Positions 1-5,794 of a DNA stretch of 5,964 nucleotides are shown one piece after another. Each line of letters begins with the position of its first letter. Positions within the stretch are counted from its first letter, which is position 1. Position numbers and translations under genes: made by a program. Source of the DNA: Clostridia bacterium (GTDB taxonomy: Bacteria > Bacillota > Clostridia > Christensenellales > CAG-138); NCBI GenBank assembly GCA_017435185.1, contig JAFSFN010000226.1, positions 1 through 5,964 on the forward strand, in the 5' to 3' direction. The notes beneath the pieces were generated by a model that saw nothing but the letters and a program-made list of their open reading frames with translations, was not told where the DNA came from and made no database searches.

Positions 1-161
1 ACCGGCTCACTGCACGCAAGCATGGTGCTGCCCTTTCTGCGGCAGCCTCTCACCGACACGCCCAGCGCGCCGTATTCCCTTGTGAACACGGTCAACATTC
101 TGTCGTTTTCCTTGTAATCGGCATTGCGGACAACTATGCCGTCAACTGTTATAAGAGGCAT
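1..161 (-). CDS. recO: DNA repair protein RecO, N-terminal part (runs off the left edge)
   Basis: The first 53 codons of RecO can be read from an ATG at 161 to the window edge; the rest of the gene lies outside. The N-terminus begins MPLITVDGIVVRNADYKEND, followed by DRMLTVFTREYGALGVSVRGCRRKGS. This is the pattern of the RecO N-terminal OB-fold (a Gly-Ile-Val-hydrophobic strand, a Tyr-x-Glu-x-Asp turn, Thr-Phe-Thr-x-x-x-Gly, then Arg-Gly and basic residues). RecO family proteins bind ssDNA and SSB, anneal strands and, with RecR, help load RecA during RecF-pathway gap repair in the cytoplasm. A GGAG Shine-Dalgarno at 167-170 lies 5 nt upstream of the ATG and supports this start. recO follows era in many Firmicutes, but here an opposite-strand gene separates them, so recO may have its own promoter in 162-242. 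Family identification is firm; the C-terminal zinc-finger region cannot be checked. Confidence 0.9.
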   Translation of the reverse strand, partial: MPLITVDGIVVRNADYKENDRMLTVFTREYGALGVSVRGCRRKGSTMLACSEP

Positions 162-166
162 CTTTT

Positions 167-170
167 CTCC
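167..170 (-). promoter_or_regulatory. Ribosome binding site of recO
   Basis: GGAG read on the minus strand, 5 nt before the ATG at 161. It supports the recO start and shows that recO can start translation independently, although its upstream neighbour is on the other strand. Confidence 0.65.
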
Positions 171-228
171 AAATCTTTCAAGTTTATTTGATATCGCTTT
201 GCTCTATACTAAAGGCAGTACAAACAAA

Positions 229-234
229 CGGAGG
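229..234 (+). promoter_or_regulatory. Strong ribosome binding site of the small yqzL-like gene
   Basis: CGGAGG, a near-complete anti-16S match, ends 8 nt before the ATG at 243 on the plus strand. This strong, well-spaced site is the main evidence besides protein similarity that the 44-codon reading frame is translated, and it fixes the start codon. Confidence 0.7.
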
Positions 235-242
235 CAAAAGCC

Positions 243-377
243 ATGAACGATATTCACAACAACACCGACATTGACCGTCTTTGGGAAAATTTCAGCAAAA
301 CGGGAAAGATAGGTGCCTATCTCTCCTACCGCAAGGCAAAAGCAGACAGTCAAAAATCACCGACCGAGCCGTTATAA
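243..377 (+). CDS. yqzL: YqzL-like small protein, on the strand opposite to the operon
   Basis: This is a 44-residue reading frame with a strong Shine-Dalgarno (229-234). The core at residues 12-31 is RLWENFSKTGKIGAYLSYRK. It fits the short YqzL-like family pattern as I recall it: an aromatic residue (Trp14), Phe17, Thr-Gly at 20-21, Ile23, then Tyr-Leu-x-Tyr/Phe at 26-29 and a charged helix. YqzL proteins are about 45-50 residues, of unknown function, and in Bacillus subtilis yqzL sits exactly between era and recO. The position therefore supports the call. What differs is orientation: in B. subtilis it is co-directional with era and recO, whereas here it is inverted. There is no signal peptide or membrane segment, so it is probably cytosolic. 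The tail (residues 33-44) is polar and likely disordered. Its stop codon at 375-377 directly abuts the era stop codon at 378-380. The family assignment is by pattern memory and needs an HMM search. Confidence 0.75.
   Translation: MNDIHNNTDIDRLWENFSKTGKIGAYLSYRKAKADSQKSPTEPL
307..322. repeat. Perfect 7-bp inverted repeat inside the yqzL-like gene
   Basis: AGATAGG, then TG, then CCTATCT. As RNA this could fold as a 6-bp stem with a 4-nt loop. Read on the minus strand it lies about 56-71 nt past the era stop and is followed by TTCCCGTTTTG, a poor, interrupted T-tract. It could therefore be a weak terminator for the era operon or simply a coincidence of the codons for Lys-Ile-Gly-Ala-Tyr-Leu. 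The repeat is certain; any function is not. Confidence 0.3.
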
Positions 378-1271
378 TTACTCGTAGCCCAGTTCACGCA
401 TTACCGATACGCTGTTGCGCCAGTCACTCTTGACCTTGACATAGAGCTGAAGATTGACCCTTGTGCCCAAAAGCCATTCCATATCACATCTCGCTTCACT
501 TCCTATGCGCTTGAGCATCGAGCCTTTTTTGCCGATTATTATGCCCTTGTGCGAATCACGCTCACAGTATATCGTAGCCCACACGTCATAGAGGTCGCCC
601 TCCTCACGCAGCGACATTTTGTCGATGCCCACGCCCATGCCGTGGGGCACTTCTTCACGCAGGAGCATAAGTGCCTTTTCCCTTATAAGCTCCGAGCATA
701 TCACGCGCTCAGGCTGATCTGTTACCATGTCGTCGGGAAAATACTGCGGCCCTTCTTCAAGGTATGTTCTGATGATATCGAGAAGTTTTTCAACATTTGT
801 GCCTTCCTTGGCACTTATTTTTATTATGTGCTCTATATTTTCTTCTTTTTCAAGGCGTTCTCTTATCGTTTCCACCTGATCGAGAGTTGCGCCGTCCGTT
901 TTGTTTATCACGGCGATTATAGGTGCCTTTGCGTTTCTTAACTTGTCCAAAAGCGCCTCATCCTTTTCTCTGAGGCCGTTATGTGCGTCCGTCATAAAGA
1001 GTATCGCCTCAACCTCGTTAAGCGATTCGTAGGCGATTTTGAGCATATATTCGCCCAGTTTATTCTTCGGTACAGTCACGCCCGGAGTGTCAAGGAACAC
1101 TACCTGGCAGTCTTTTTTTGTATACACGCCCATAACTCTGTTGCGTGTGGTCTGTGCTCTTTCGGAAACGATACTCACTTTCTGACCGACTATTCTGTTG
1201 AGAAGTGTGCTTTTGCCGACATTGGGAGAACCGATTATCGAAACGAAGCCCGAAATAAATTTGTTTTGCAT
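378..1271 (-). CDS. era: GTPase Era, 16S rRNA-binding ribosome assembly factor
   Basis: A full-length 297-residue Era (family usually about 295-305). It is a GTPase that binds the 3' end of 16S rRNA through a KH domain and acts in 30S subunit maturation, in the cytoplasm and at the membrane face. The GTPase domain shows G1 GSPNVGKST (residues 14-22), the G2 Thr41-Thr42 region after ERAQ, G3 DTPG (61-64), G4 NKTD (123-126) and G5 SAK (153-155). The C-terminal type II KH domain starts with ELIREKAL and the EEVPHGMGV stretch (206-214), carries the GIIIGKKGSMLKRIG RNA-binding loop (243-257) and ends with the family's Val-Lys-x-Lys-x-Asp-Trp-Arg motif (278-285). A GAGG site just upstream lies in the 18-bp gap after cdd. 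It is the last clear gene of the operon. Its stop TAA (378-380 on the minus strand) abuts the stop of the opposite-strand small gene. All key residues look intact. Confidence 0.97.
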   Translation of the reverse strand: MQNKFISGFVSIIGSPNVGKSTLLNRIVGQKVSIVSERAQTTRNRVMGVYTKKDCQVVFLDTPGVTVPKNKLGEYMLKIAYESLNEVEAILFMTDAHNGLREKDEALLDKLRNAKAPIIAVINKTDGATLDQVETIRERLEKEENIEHIIKISAKEGTNVEKLLDIIRTYLEEGPQYFPDDMVTDQPERVICSELIREKALMLLREEVPHGMGVGIDKMSLREEGDLYDVWATIYCERDSHKGIIIGKKGSMLKRIGSEARCDMEWLLGTRVNLQLYVKVKSDWRNSVSVMRELGYE

Positions 1272-1289
1272 TGTTTTTCCTCTTGACTT

Positions 1290-1700
1290 TTATCTTGTTC
1301 TCAGCGAAAACGGTGCAGGAAATATATCGGCAAGCGACACGAGCGTATATTCGCCGTCCTTTGAAGCGCAAATCACGGGCATATCGCCATCACAAAACTC
1401 ACTTAAAACCTGTCTGCACACGCCGCAGGGAACAATCGGTTCCTTGCTGTCGGATATTATCGCAAGTGCGTCAAATGCCTTTTCGCCGTCATATATCGCT
1501 TTGAACATTGCCACACGCTCTGCGCAGACCGTGGGAGTGAACGCCGCATTTTCAATATTTGCGCCCATATAATATGCGCCCGAAGCTCCTTTAAGACACG
1601 CACCTACCCTGAATGATGAATACGGCGCATATGCTCTGTCTTTTGCCTCGTTTGCCATTCTCAGCATATTTTTTACTTCAAATTCATGTATAGTTCTCAT
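1290..1700 (-). CDS. cdd: Cytidine deaminase (tetrameric type)
   Basis: A 136-residue homotetramer-type cytidine deaminase, which converts cytidine and deoxycytidine to uridine and deoxyuridine in pyrimidine salvage. The sequence shows AYAPYSSFRVGA (residues 23-34), the substrate-binding NIEN (48-51), the catalytic CAE (Cys59-Ala60-Glu61, with Glu61 as proton shuttle and Cys59 as zinc ligand) followed by Arg62, and the second zinc motif PCGVC (Cys92 and Cys95). The length is slightly above the 127-136 usual for this class because of about 8 extra N-terminal residues. A start at Met12 is possible, but the ATG at 1700 overlaps the ybeY stop as ATGA, the typical arrangement for translational coupling, so I prefer it. 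In B. subtilis cdd follows dgkA; here it directly follows ybeY with no dgkA. era starts 18 bp downstream of its stop. Confidence 0.95.
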   Translation of the reverse strand: MRTIHEFEVKNMLRMANEAKDRAYAPYSSFRVGACLKGASGAYYMGANIENAAFTPTVCAERVAMFKAIYDGEKAFDALAIISDSKEPIVPCGVCRQVLSEFCDGDMPVICASKDGEYTLVSLADIFPAPFSLRTR

Positions 1701-2137
1701 CGTTTCAACCCCATGTTGTCCAATATTTGTTTTTGCAGGGAAAACATTTCATCTTCCTGTTCTTTTGTCATATGGTCATAGCCGAGCAGATGCAATGTTC
1801 CGTGAACGGTTAAAAACGCAAGCTCACGCTCGTTGGAATGGCCGTATTCCTCCGCCTGTTCAAACGCTCTTTCAAGCGAAATGACGATATCACCCAAAAA
1901 GCCGTCGGGAAGCGCAGCAATTTCTTCACCCTCATTGGCAGGGAAGCTGAGCACATCGGTGGCCCTGTCTATTCCCCTGTGTTCAAGATTAAGGGCGTGT
2001 ATCTCGGCATTGTCCACAAGTATAACATTTATATCGCCGCCTTTTTCAAAATGTGCAAGTGCCGCACAAGAAGCATTTTTTATCACATTGACAGCCGCGT
2101 CATCGGCGTTTTGGCACTCTATCCAAACCTCTGTCAT
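1697..2137 (-). CDS. ybeY: Endoribonuclease YbeY, rRNA maturation factor
   Basis: A 146-residue UPF0054/YbeY protein, a zinc-dependent endoribonuclease involved in 16S rRNA 3'-end maturation and 70S ribosome quality control. The hallmark HGTLHLLGYDH motif is at residues 112-122, with His112, His116 and His122 as the expected zinc ligands. Upstream are LNLEHRGIDRATDVLSFP (49-66), containing the conserved Arg54 and the TDVLSFP strand, and GDIVIS (82-87). The length is at the lower end of the family range (about 150-165 residues). Its ATG overlaps the pgpH stop by the ATGA tetranucleotide, and an AAAAGGAA stretch about 8-10 nt upstream can serve as Shine-Dalgarno. Its own stop overlaps the cdd start in the same way. 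Together with phoH upstream and era downstream it forms the ribosome-maturation core of the operon. In E. coli too ybeY sits next to the phoH-like gene ybeZ. Confidence 0.96.
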   Translation of the reverse strand: MTEVWIECQNADDAAVNVIKNASCAALAHFEKGGDINVILVDNAEIHALNLEHRGIDRATDVLSFPANEGEEIAALPDGFLGDIVISLERAFEQAEEYGHSNERELAFLTVHGTLHLLGYDHMTKEQEDEMFSLQKQILDNMGLKR

Positions 2138-3615
2138 CTGCTGTTTTCCTTTTCTTGAGAATTTGTATATTGTATGCGTTCATGCATTATTGCCGAGAAA
2201 GTTTTTATAAACGCCTTTTCTATCTCGGCAACATCGGACAGTGTGAGCGGTGAAGAAGCAAGCTGAGCATCACTGCCGCTTATTTTTGAGCTTATGACAT
2301 TTTTTACCATCTGCTCGACCTGCTCCTGTGTTGTGTCGCCAAGCGAGCGTACCGCCGCCTCACAGCAATCGGAAAGCATGACTATCGCACTTTCCTTGGT
2401 GGACGGTCTTGAGCCGCTGTATCTGTATTGCTTTATATTGATTGCATTGGGATTTCCGGCACTGCTGACCGCTTTATTGTAGAAATAGCTCATGAGCGAA
2501 TTTCCGTGATGCTCCGATGCTATTTTTATAACTTCACTCGGCAGTTTGTGTTTTGTAAGCAGCTTTACACTGTCTTTCTGATGAGCGATTATCGAAGATG
2601 CACTTTCCAACGGGGAAAGCGTGTTGTGTATATTCTCGCCGCCCTTTTGGTTTTCAATAAAATACTGGGGGCGTCTTAACTTGCCGACATCGTGATAATA
2701 TGCACCGACACGCGCAAGCAGATGGTCTGCACCGATACGCTGTGCCGCCGCTTGAGCAAGCGCCGCCGCCATCATGCTGTGATGGTATGTGCCGGGCGCT
2801 TCTGCCATGAGCTGTTTCAGAAGCGGATGATTTGCATTTGAAAGCTCATTGAGCCTTGCAGGAGTTGCAACATCGAAAAGACTTTCCCAAACAGAAAGCG
2901 AGCCCACAGCAAGCAGTGCGCTGAGCAATGCACTTGCGCCCACCCATGCTATGGTTGAAATTATATGCTCTGCAGAAGCCGATGCAACAAAATATGCTCC
3001 AAGCAATACAATACACATAACAGCACCGCCGAAAACGCCTGCAGTTATTATATTGCCGCGTTTCGACTTATTTTTGAGCATGAATATCGCCGCAGTCCCA
3101 CCCAGTATGCAGGAAAGCATCACAGCAAAAGCATCAACGCCCAATATATCCGTACCATCCGTATTCATTATGCCCACACTCAAGGATAAAAGCAGATTGA
3201 GCAGAAACGCTGTTTTGTCATTTATTAAAAGTGCTACAAGCAGACTTACCATGAGTATGAGCGTGATGTGAATGTATGCAAGCGTTGTCAGAAGCGCTAA
3301 AAGTACGGTTATTGCAATAAGAACACAAATAAGCATCATATGCTTGATGTTTTTGAATACATTCTCATTCATTTGAAAAAGATAATATCCAAAAGCAGCA
3401 TACGCAAGTGCGATTATGAGAATTATGCCCAAACATACCTGCCATTGCGAGAAATCGACAGAGTCGGCATTTACCGCATTGAGCTTGGGCAGTACCACCA
3501 AAAGCACACAAATGCAGTTCACCGCAAAAGCCGCAGATAAAAGCAGGGCGGCCATCATGGTTGACGATTTGTCTGTTTTTATTGTTCTACGCTTTTTCCT
3601 GTTCCTTTGTTCCAT
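2134..3615 (-). CDS. pgpH: PgpH/YqfF-type membrane HD-domain phosphodiesterase lacking the extracellular domain
   Basis: An integral membrane protein with a cytoplasmic HD phosphohydrolase domain. In Listeria and Bacillus the family (PgpH/YqfF) hydrolyses cyclic di-AMP. Counting from the ATG at 3615 there are 493 residues. A basic N-terminus (1-19) precedes a first membrane segment (about 20-43), only some 15 polar residues, then six to seven more hydrophobic segments (about 58-80, 91-114, 116-150, 162-180, 188-211, 217-240). The HD domain runs from about 260 and shows EAPGTYHHS (His279), YYHDVGK (His308-Asp309), AH (His345), EHHGNSL (His369-His370) and LSDCCEAAVRSL (Asp416), so all expected metal ligands are present. 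Family members are usually about 700 residues because an extracellular 7TMR-HDED domain of roughly 250 residues lies between the first and second membrane segments; that domain is absent. The start is uncertain: an in-frame ATG at 3645 would add 10 residues. Both starts lie inside phoH, and neither has an ideally spaced Shine-Dalgarno. Confidence 0.88.
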   Translation of the reverse strand: MEQRNRKKRRTIKTDKSSTMMAALLLSAAFAVNCICVLLVVLPKLNAVNADSVDFSQWQVCLGIILIIALAYAAFGYYLFQMNENVFKNIKHMMLICVLIAITVLLALLTTLAYIHITLILMVSLLVALLINDKTAFLLNLLLSLSVGIMNTDGTDILGVDAFAVMLSCILGGTAAIFMLKNKSKRGNIITAGVFGGAVMCIVLLGAYFVASASAEHIISTIAWVGASALLSALLAVGSLSVWESLFDVATPARLNELSNANHPLLKQLMAEAPGTYHHSMMAAALAQAAAQRIGADHLLARVGAYYHDVGKLRRPQYFIENQKGGENIHNTLSPLESASSIIAHQKDSVKLLTKHKLPSEVIKIASEHHGNSLMSYFYNKAVSSAGNPNAINIKQYRYSGSRPSTKESAIVMLSDCCEAAVRSLGDTTQEQVEQMVKNVISSKISGSDAQLASSPLTLSDVAEIEKAFIKTFSAIMHERIQYTNSQEKENSR

Positions 3616-4627
3616 AATGTTTACCGTTTTTCTCCGCCTTTTCATATGCGCGGATTATACGCTGAACAAGCTCATGCCTTACAACATCCTTGTGTGAAAG
3701 GTATATTTGCTTGATTCCTTCCACGTCTTTGAGGACATCGAGTGCATGAACAAGTCCGCTCCTTTTATCTCTGGGCAAATCTATCTGAGTAATGTCACCC
3801 GTCACGACCACCCTTGAGCCCTCACCGAATCTGGTGAGGAACATCTTCATCTGCTCGGTCGTGCAGTTCTGCGCTTCATCGAGTATTATATATGCGTCGG
3901 AAAGTGTGCGGCCGCGCATATACGCAAGCGGTGCAACTTCAATAACGCCTCTCTCGCTCAGGCTCTTAAAGCTCTCGGCACCCAAAAATTCATAGAGCGC
4001 ATCATAGAGCGGACGCAGATACGGATCGACCTTGTTTTGCAGATCGCCGGGCAAAAAGCCCAACTTCTCGCCTGCTTCAACGGCAGGACGAGTCAAAATT
4101 ATTTTTTCTACTTCTTTGTTCTTAAAAGCCAGCACTGCCATTGCCACGGCAAGATATGTCTTGCCTGTACCGGCAGGACCGACTGCAAACACCAGCGAAT
4201 TGTGCTTGAGTGCGTTTATGTACCGCTTTTGGCCTATGGTTTTGCACTTTATCTGCCTGCCCCTGTTCGTGAAAGCAACTACATCGTCCACAAGCTCACA
4301 TATAAGCTCTGCATTGCCCTCTTTTGCAAGGTCTATCGCATAGCGGATACGCCCTCTGTCAACAGTTTCACCCCTGCGAAGCATATAGAGCAGTTTGTCG
4401 ATAACGGCTGTTGCCGCTTCACAGTTCGCCTTTTCGCCTTTTATATCTATCGTGTCCGACGACACGGTTATATGCGTGTTGGTTTCGGCCTCGATTATGT
4501 TGAGATTTTCATCGAATGCGCCGAACAGCTTTGTCACTTCTTCAACGGATTCTATGGGAACACGACCCACTTCAGTTTCGTTTTCTCTTGTTGCTTCATG
4601 CAATTCTTCGTTTCGCTCGTTATCCAT
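3587..4627 (-). CDS. phoH: PhoH family ATPase (PhoL/YbeZ-like)
   Basis: A 346-residue PhoH-family P-loop ATPase with similarity to the N-terminal part of RecD-type helicases. The family is cytoplasmic and linked to RNA metabolism, commonly encoded beside ybeY. The N-terminus (about 22-85) resembles the KH-like domain found in the longer PhoH proteins. The ATPase core has Walker A GPAGTGKT (150-157), the family signature LTRPAVEAGEKLGFLPGD (178-195), DPYLRPLYDAL (201-211), Walker B IILDEAQN (247-254) and the sensor TGDITQIDLP (276-285). The ATG at 4627 follows directly on the yqfD stop (TGAATG), and AAAGGA 7 nt upstream, inside the last codons of yqfD, is a good Shine-Dalgarno. Its 3' end overlaps the start of pgpH by 29 bp or more. 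No motif is damaged. Its exact physiological substrate in Firmicutes is not settled, and the name does not imply phosphate regulation here. Confidence 0.96.
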   Translation of the reverse strand: MDNERNEELHEATRENETEVGRVPIESVEEVTKLFGAFDENLNIIEAETNTHITVSSDTIDIKGEKANCEAATAVIDKLLYMLRRGETVDRGRIRYAIDLAKEGNAELICELVDDVVAFTNRGRQIKCKTIGQKRYINALKHNSLVFAVGPAGTGKTYLAVAMAVLAFKNKEVEKIILTRPAVEAGEKLGFLPGDLQNKVDPYLRPLYDALYEFLGAESFKSLSERGVIEVAPLAYMRGRTLSDAYIILDEAQNCTTEQMKMFLTRFGEGSRVVVTGDITQIDLPRDKRSGLVHALDVLKDVEGIKQIYLSHKDVVRHELVQRIIRAYEKAEKNGKHYGTKEQEKA

Positions 4628-5782
4628 TCAAAATTCCTTTGTTTCAGCTATATTCTGCTCTGCAGTAATTACTATATCGGCTCTCACCGAACCGTCATCC
4701 AATATTTGAGTTGCAGTGTTTTTCGACAGCATTTTTGCATCCTTCGGCAAGCCCTCATGCATCAGTGCTTCCGCTTGCGCTATGGCTTTTGTTTTAAGCT
4801 GTTGAGTGTCTGCCTGTGCATATGCTTTTTCAAGTTCGTAGCATCTGTATCTGTCAAGCGCAAGCGGCAACACACAGTTTTCAAGCACTTGAGTGCTTCT
4901 GTATTCTTCCTCGCTCAGTTCAAAACCGCTTTTATCTTCATACAGCGACAATGAGAACAGCCGAACGTGCACCGTATCGACATACTTTCCGGTTCTCATG
5001 TTAACAAGCTGTGCTGTGGGCGCAATTGCAGAAAAAGTGTATACAACATCAGCTATTACCTCTCCCCTTGCACGCACATATAACTCTTGCACCGTTTCAC
5101 TGCTCAAATCACCCGTAATGAGCAGATCGCCTTTTTGAACTATATCGCCCTTCTTCACGCATGGCTTGCCGTAGAGTGCAGTCACACGCTTAACCTTTCC
5201 CGAAGCAGAAGCATATATACTCGCACTTTTTCCCTCATCGTCATTTATGGGCGATGGGACGGCTTCGTGGATATCAATCCTTAGCACCACACCCGAAATA
5301 TTTGCGCCCGCCCAGGCTATTCGCTCATCGCACTCAATGAGCCGCTTGCCTAAAGATGAGGTTATGAGCTTGTTTTTCGCCGTTCCTATGCCGATATCCA
5401 TTTCATCAAGCATGGCAATGACCTCGCTTTCTTTGAGCGTATCACAGCCATTGACCTTTATCACCCAAATGTTTCTCGATGCAAAGAGCAGTAACAGCAG
5501 AACCACTGCCCAACCTACAAGAAGTACTTTGCGATACCTCAGAGCCAGCAAATGCACGAACAAACCGTGTTTTTCGAGTATCCTGATTTTAATGCCCTGA
5601 CGACGAATTGTTTTTCGCAGTTTATAGAAATCGGAAAGTATTATATTGAATGTTATGGCATTAGCTCCTGCACGGCTAAGGTTCCATATTTCAAAGCCCT
5701 GTGCGATCATTTTGTTTATCAATCGCTCAGGATTTTTACCTTCCGCTTGTATCATAACATATCCCGACAAAAAATTCCACAT
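4628..5782 (-). CDS. yqfD: Sporulation protein YqfD
   Basis: From the ATG at 5782 there are 384 residues, close to the roughly 390-400 usual for YqfD. YqfD is a single-pass membrane protein of the mother-cell sporulation programme; in B. subtilis it is needed for efficient sporulation and is under sigma-E. The N-terminus has WNFLSGYVMIQAEGKNPERLIN (typical opening: GYV, Glu-Gly, Pro-Glu-Arg, Asn). A small alpha/beta domain follows to about 75, then basic residues and a membrane segment at about 85-101, then a segment of POTRA-like character (about 107-175). Beyond it is a GKVKRVTALYGKPCVKKGDIV stretch (195-215) with the Gly-x-x-Val and Lys-Gly-Asp turns of a biotinyl/lipoyl-like hairpin. The reading frame extends 6 codons further to a TTG at 5800, but GAGG at 5791-5794 is spaced 8 nt from the ATG, so I take the ATG. 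It follows yqfC by 10 bp and abuts phoH. Confidence 0.93.
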   Translation of the reverse strand: MWNFLSGYVMIQAEGKNPERLINKMIAQGFEIWNLSRAGANAITFNIILSDFYKLRKTIRRQGIKIRILEKHGLFVHLLALRYRKVLLVGWAVVLLLLLFASRNIWVIKVNGCDTLKESEVIAMLDEMDIGIGTAKNKLITSSLGKRLIECDERIAWAGANISGVVLRIDIHEAVPSPINDDEGKSASIYASASGKVKRVTALYGKPCVKKGDIVQKGDLLITGDLSSETVQELYVRARGEVIADVVYTFSAIAPTAQLVNMRTGKYVDTVHVRLFSLSLYEDKSGFELSEEEYRSTQVLENCVLPLALDRYRCYELEKAYAQADTQQLKTKAIAQAEALMHEGLPKDAKMLSKNTATQILDDGSVRADIVITAEQNIAETKEF

Positions 5783-5790
5783 AATGCACG

Positions 5791-5794
5791 CCTC
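5791..5794 (-). promoter_or_regulatory. Ribosome binding site that fixes the yqfD start
   Basis: GAGG on the minus strand overlaps the stop codon of yqfC (TGA at 5793-5795) and lies 8 nt before the ATG at 5782. It favours that ATG over the TTG at 5800, and its overlap with the yqfC stop suggests that terminating ribosomes help start yqfD. Confidence 0.6.

Larger units (their letters stand above)
162..242. promoter_or_regulatory. Divergent intergenic region between recO and the yqzL-like gene
   Basis: These 81 bp separate two start codons that point away from each other, so the region is expected to carry a promoter for the plus-strand small gene and perhaps one for recO. On the plus strand TATACT at 205-210 is a good match to a sigma-A -10 box. 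The best -35 at acceptable spacing is TTTATT (183-188, 16-bp spacer), which is weak. On the minus strand I find no convincing -35/-10 pair for recO, so recO may instead depend on read-through from era. The region is AT-rich around 171-210. The assignment is by position and a single hexamer only. Confidence 0.4.

Noticed and set aside
188..210. TTGATA (188-193) as the -35 partner of TATACT (205-210)
   Set aside because: The hexamer is good but the spacer is only 11 bp, far below the 16-18 bp needed for a sigma-A promoter.
549..941. Plus-strand frame of 130 codons antisense to era
   Set aside because: Wholly inside era, whose domain motifs are complete; the translation has no family pattern and looks like a shadow.
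1090..1371. Minus-strand 93-codon frame across the cdd–era junction
   Set aside because: Out of frame with both genes, very basic, and it overlaps conserved motifs of Era and Cdd in another frame; no sign of a frameshift in either gene.
2849..3271. Plus-strand frame of 140 codons antisense to the pgpH membrane region
   Set aside because: Ser/Ala/Thr-rich reverse reading of codons for hydrophobic residues; no start signal and no family resemblance.
4037..4954. Long plus-strand open frame of 305 codons antisense to phoH and yqfD
   Set aside because: It spans the junction of two well-supported genes, its translation is rich in Cys, His, Phe and Tyr as expected of an antisense frame, it has no recognisable domain, and I saw no ribosome binding site.
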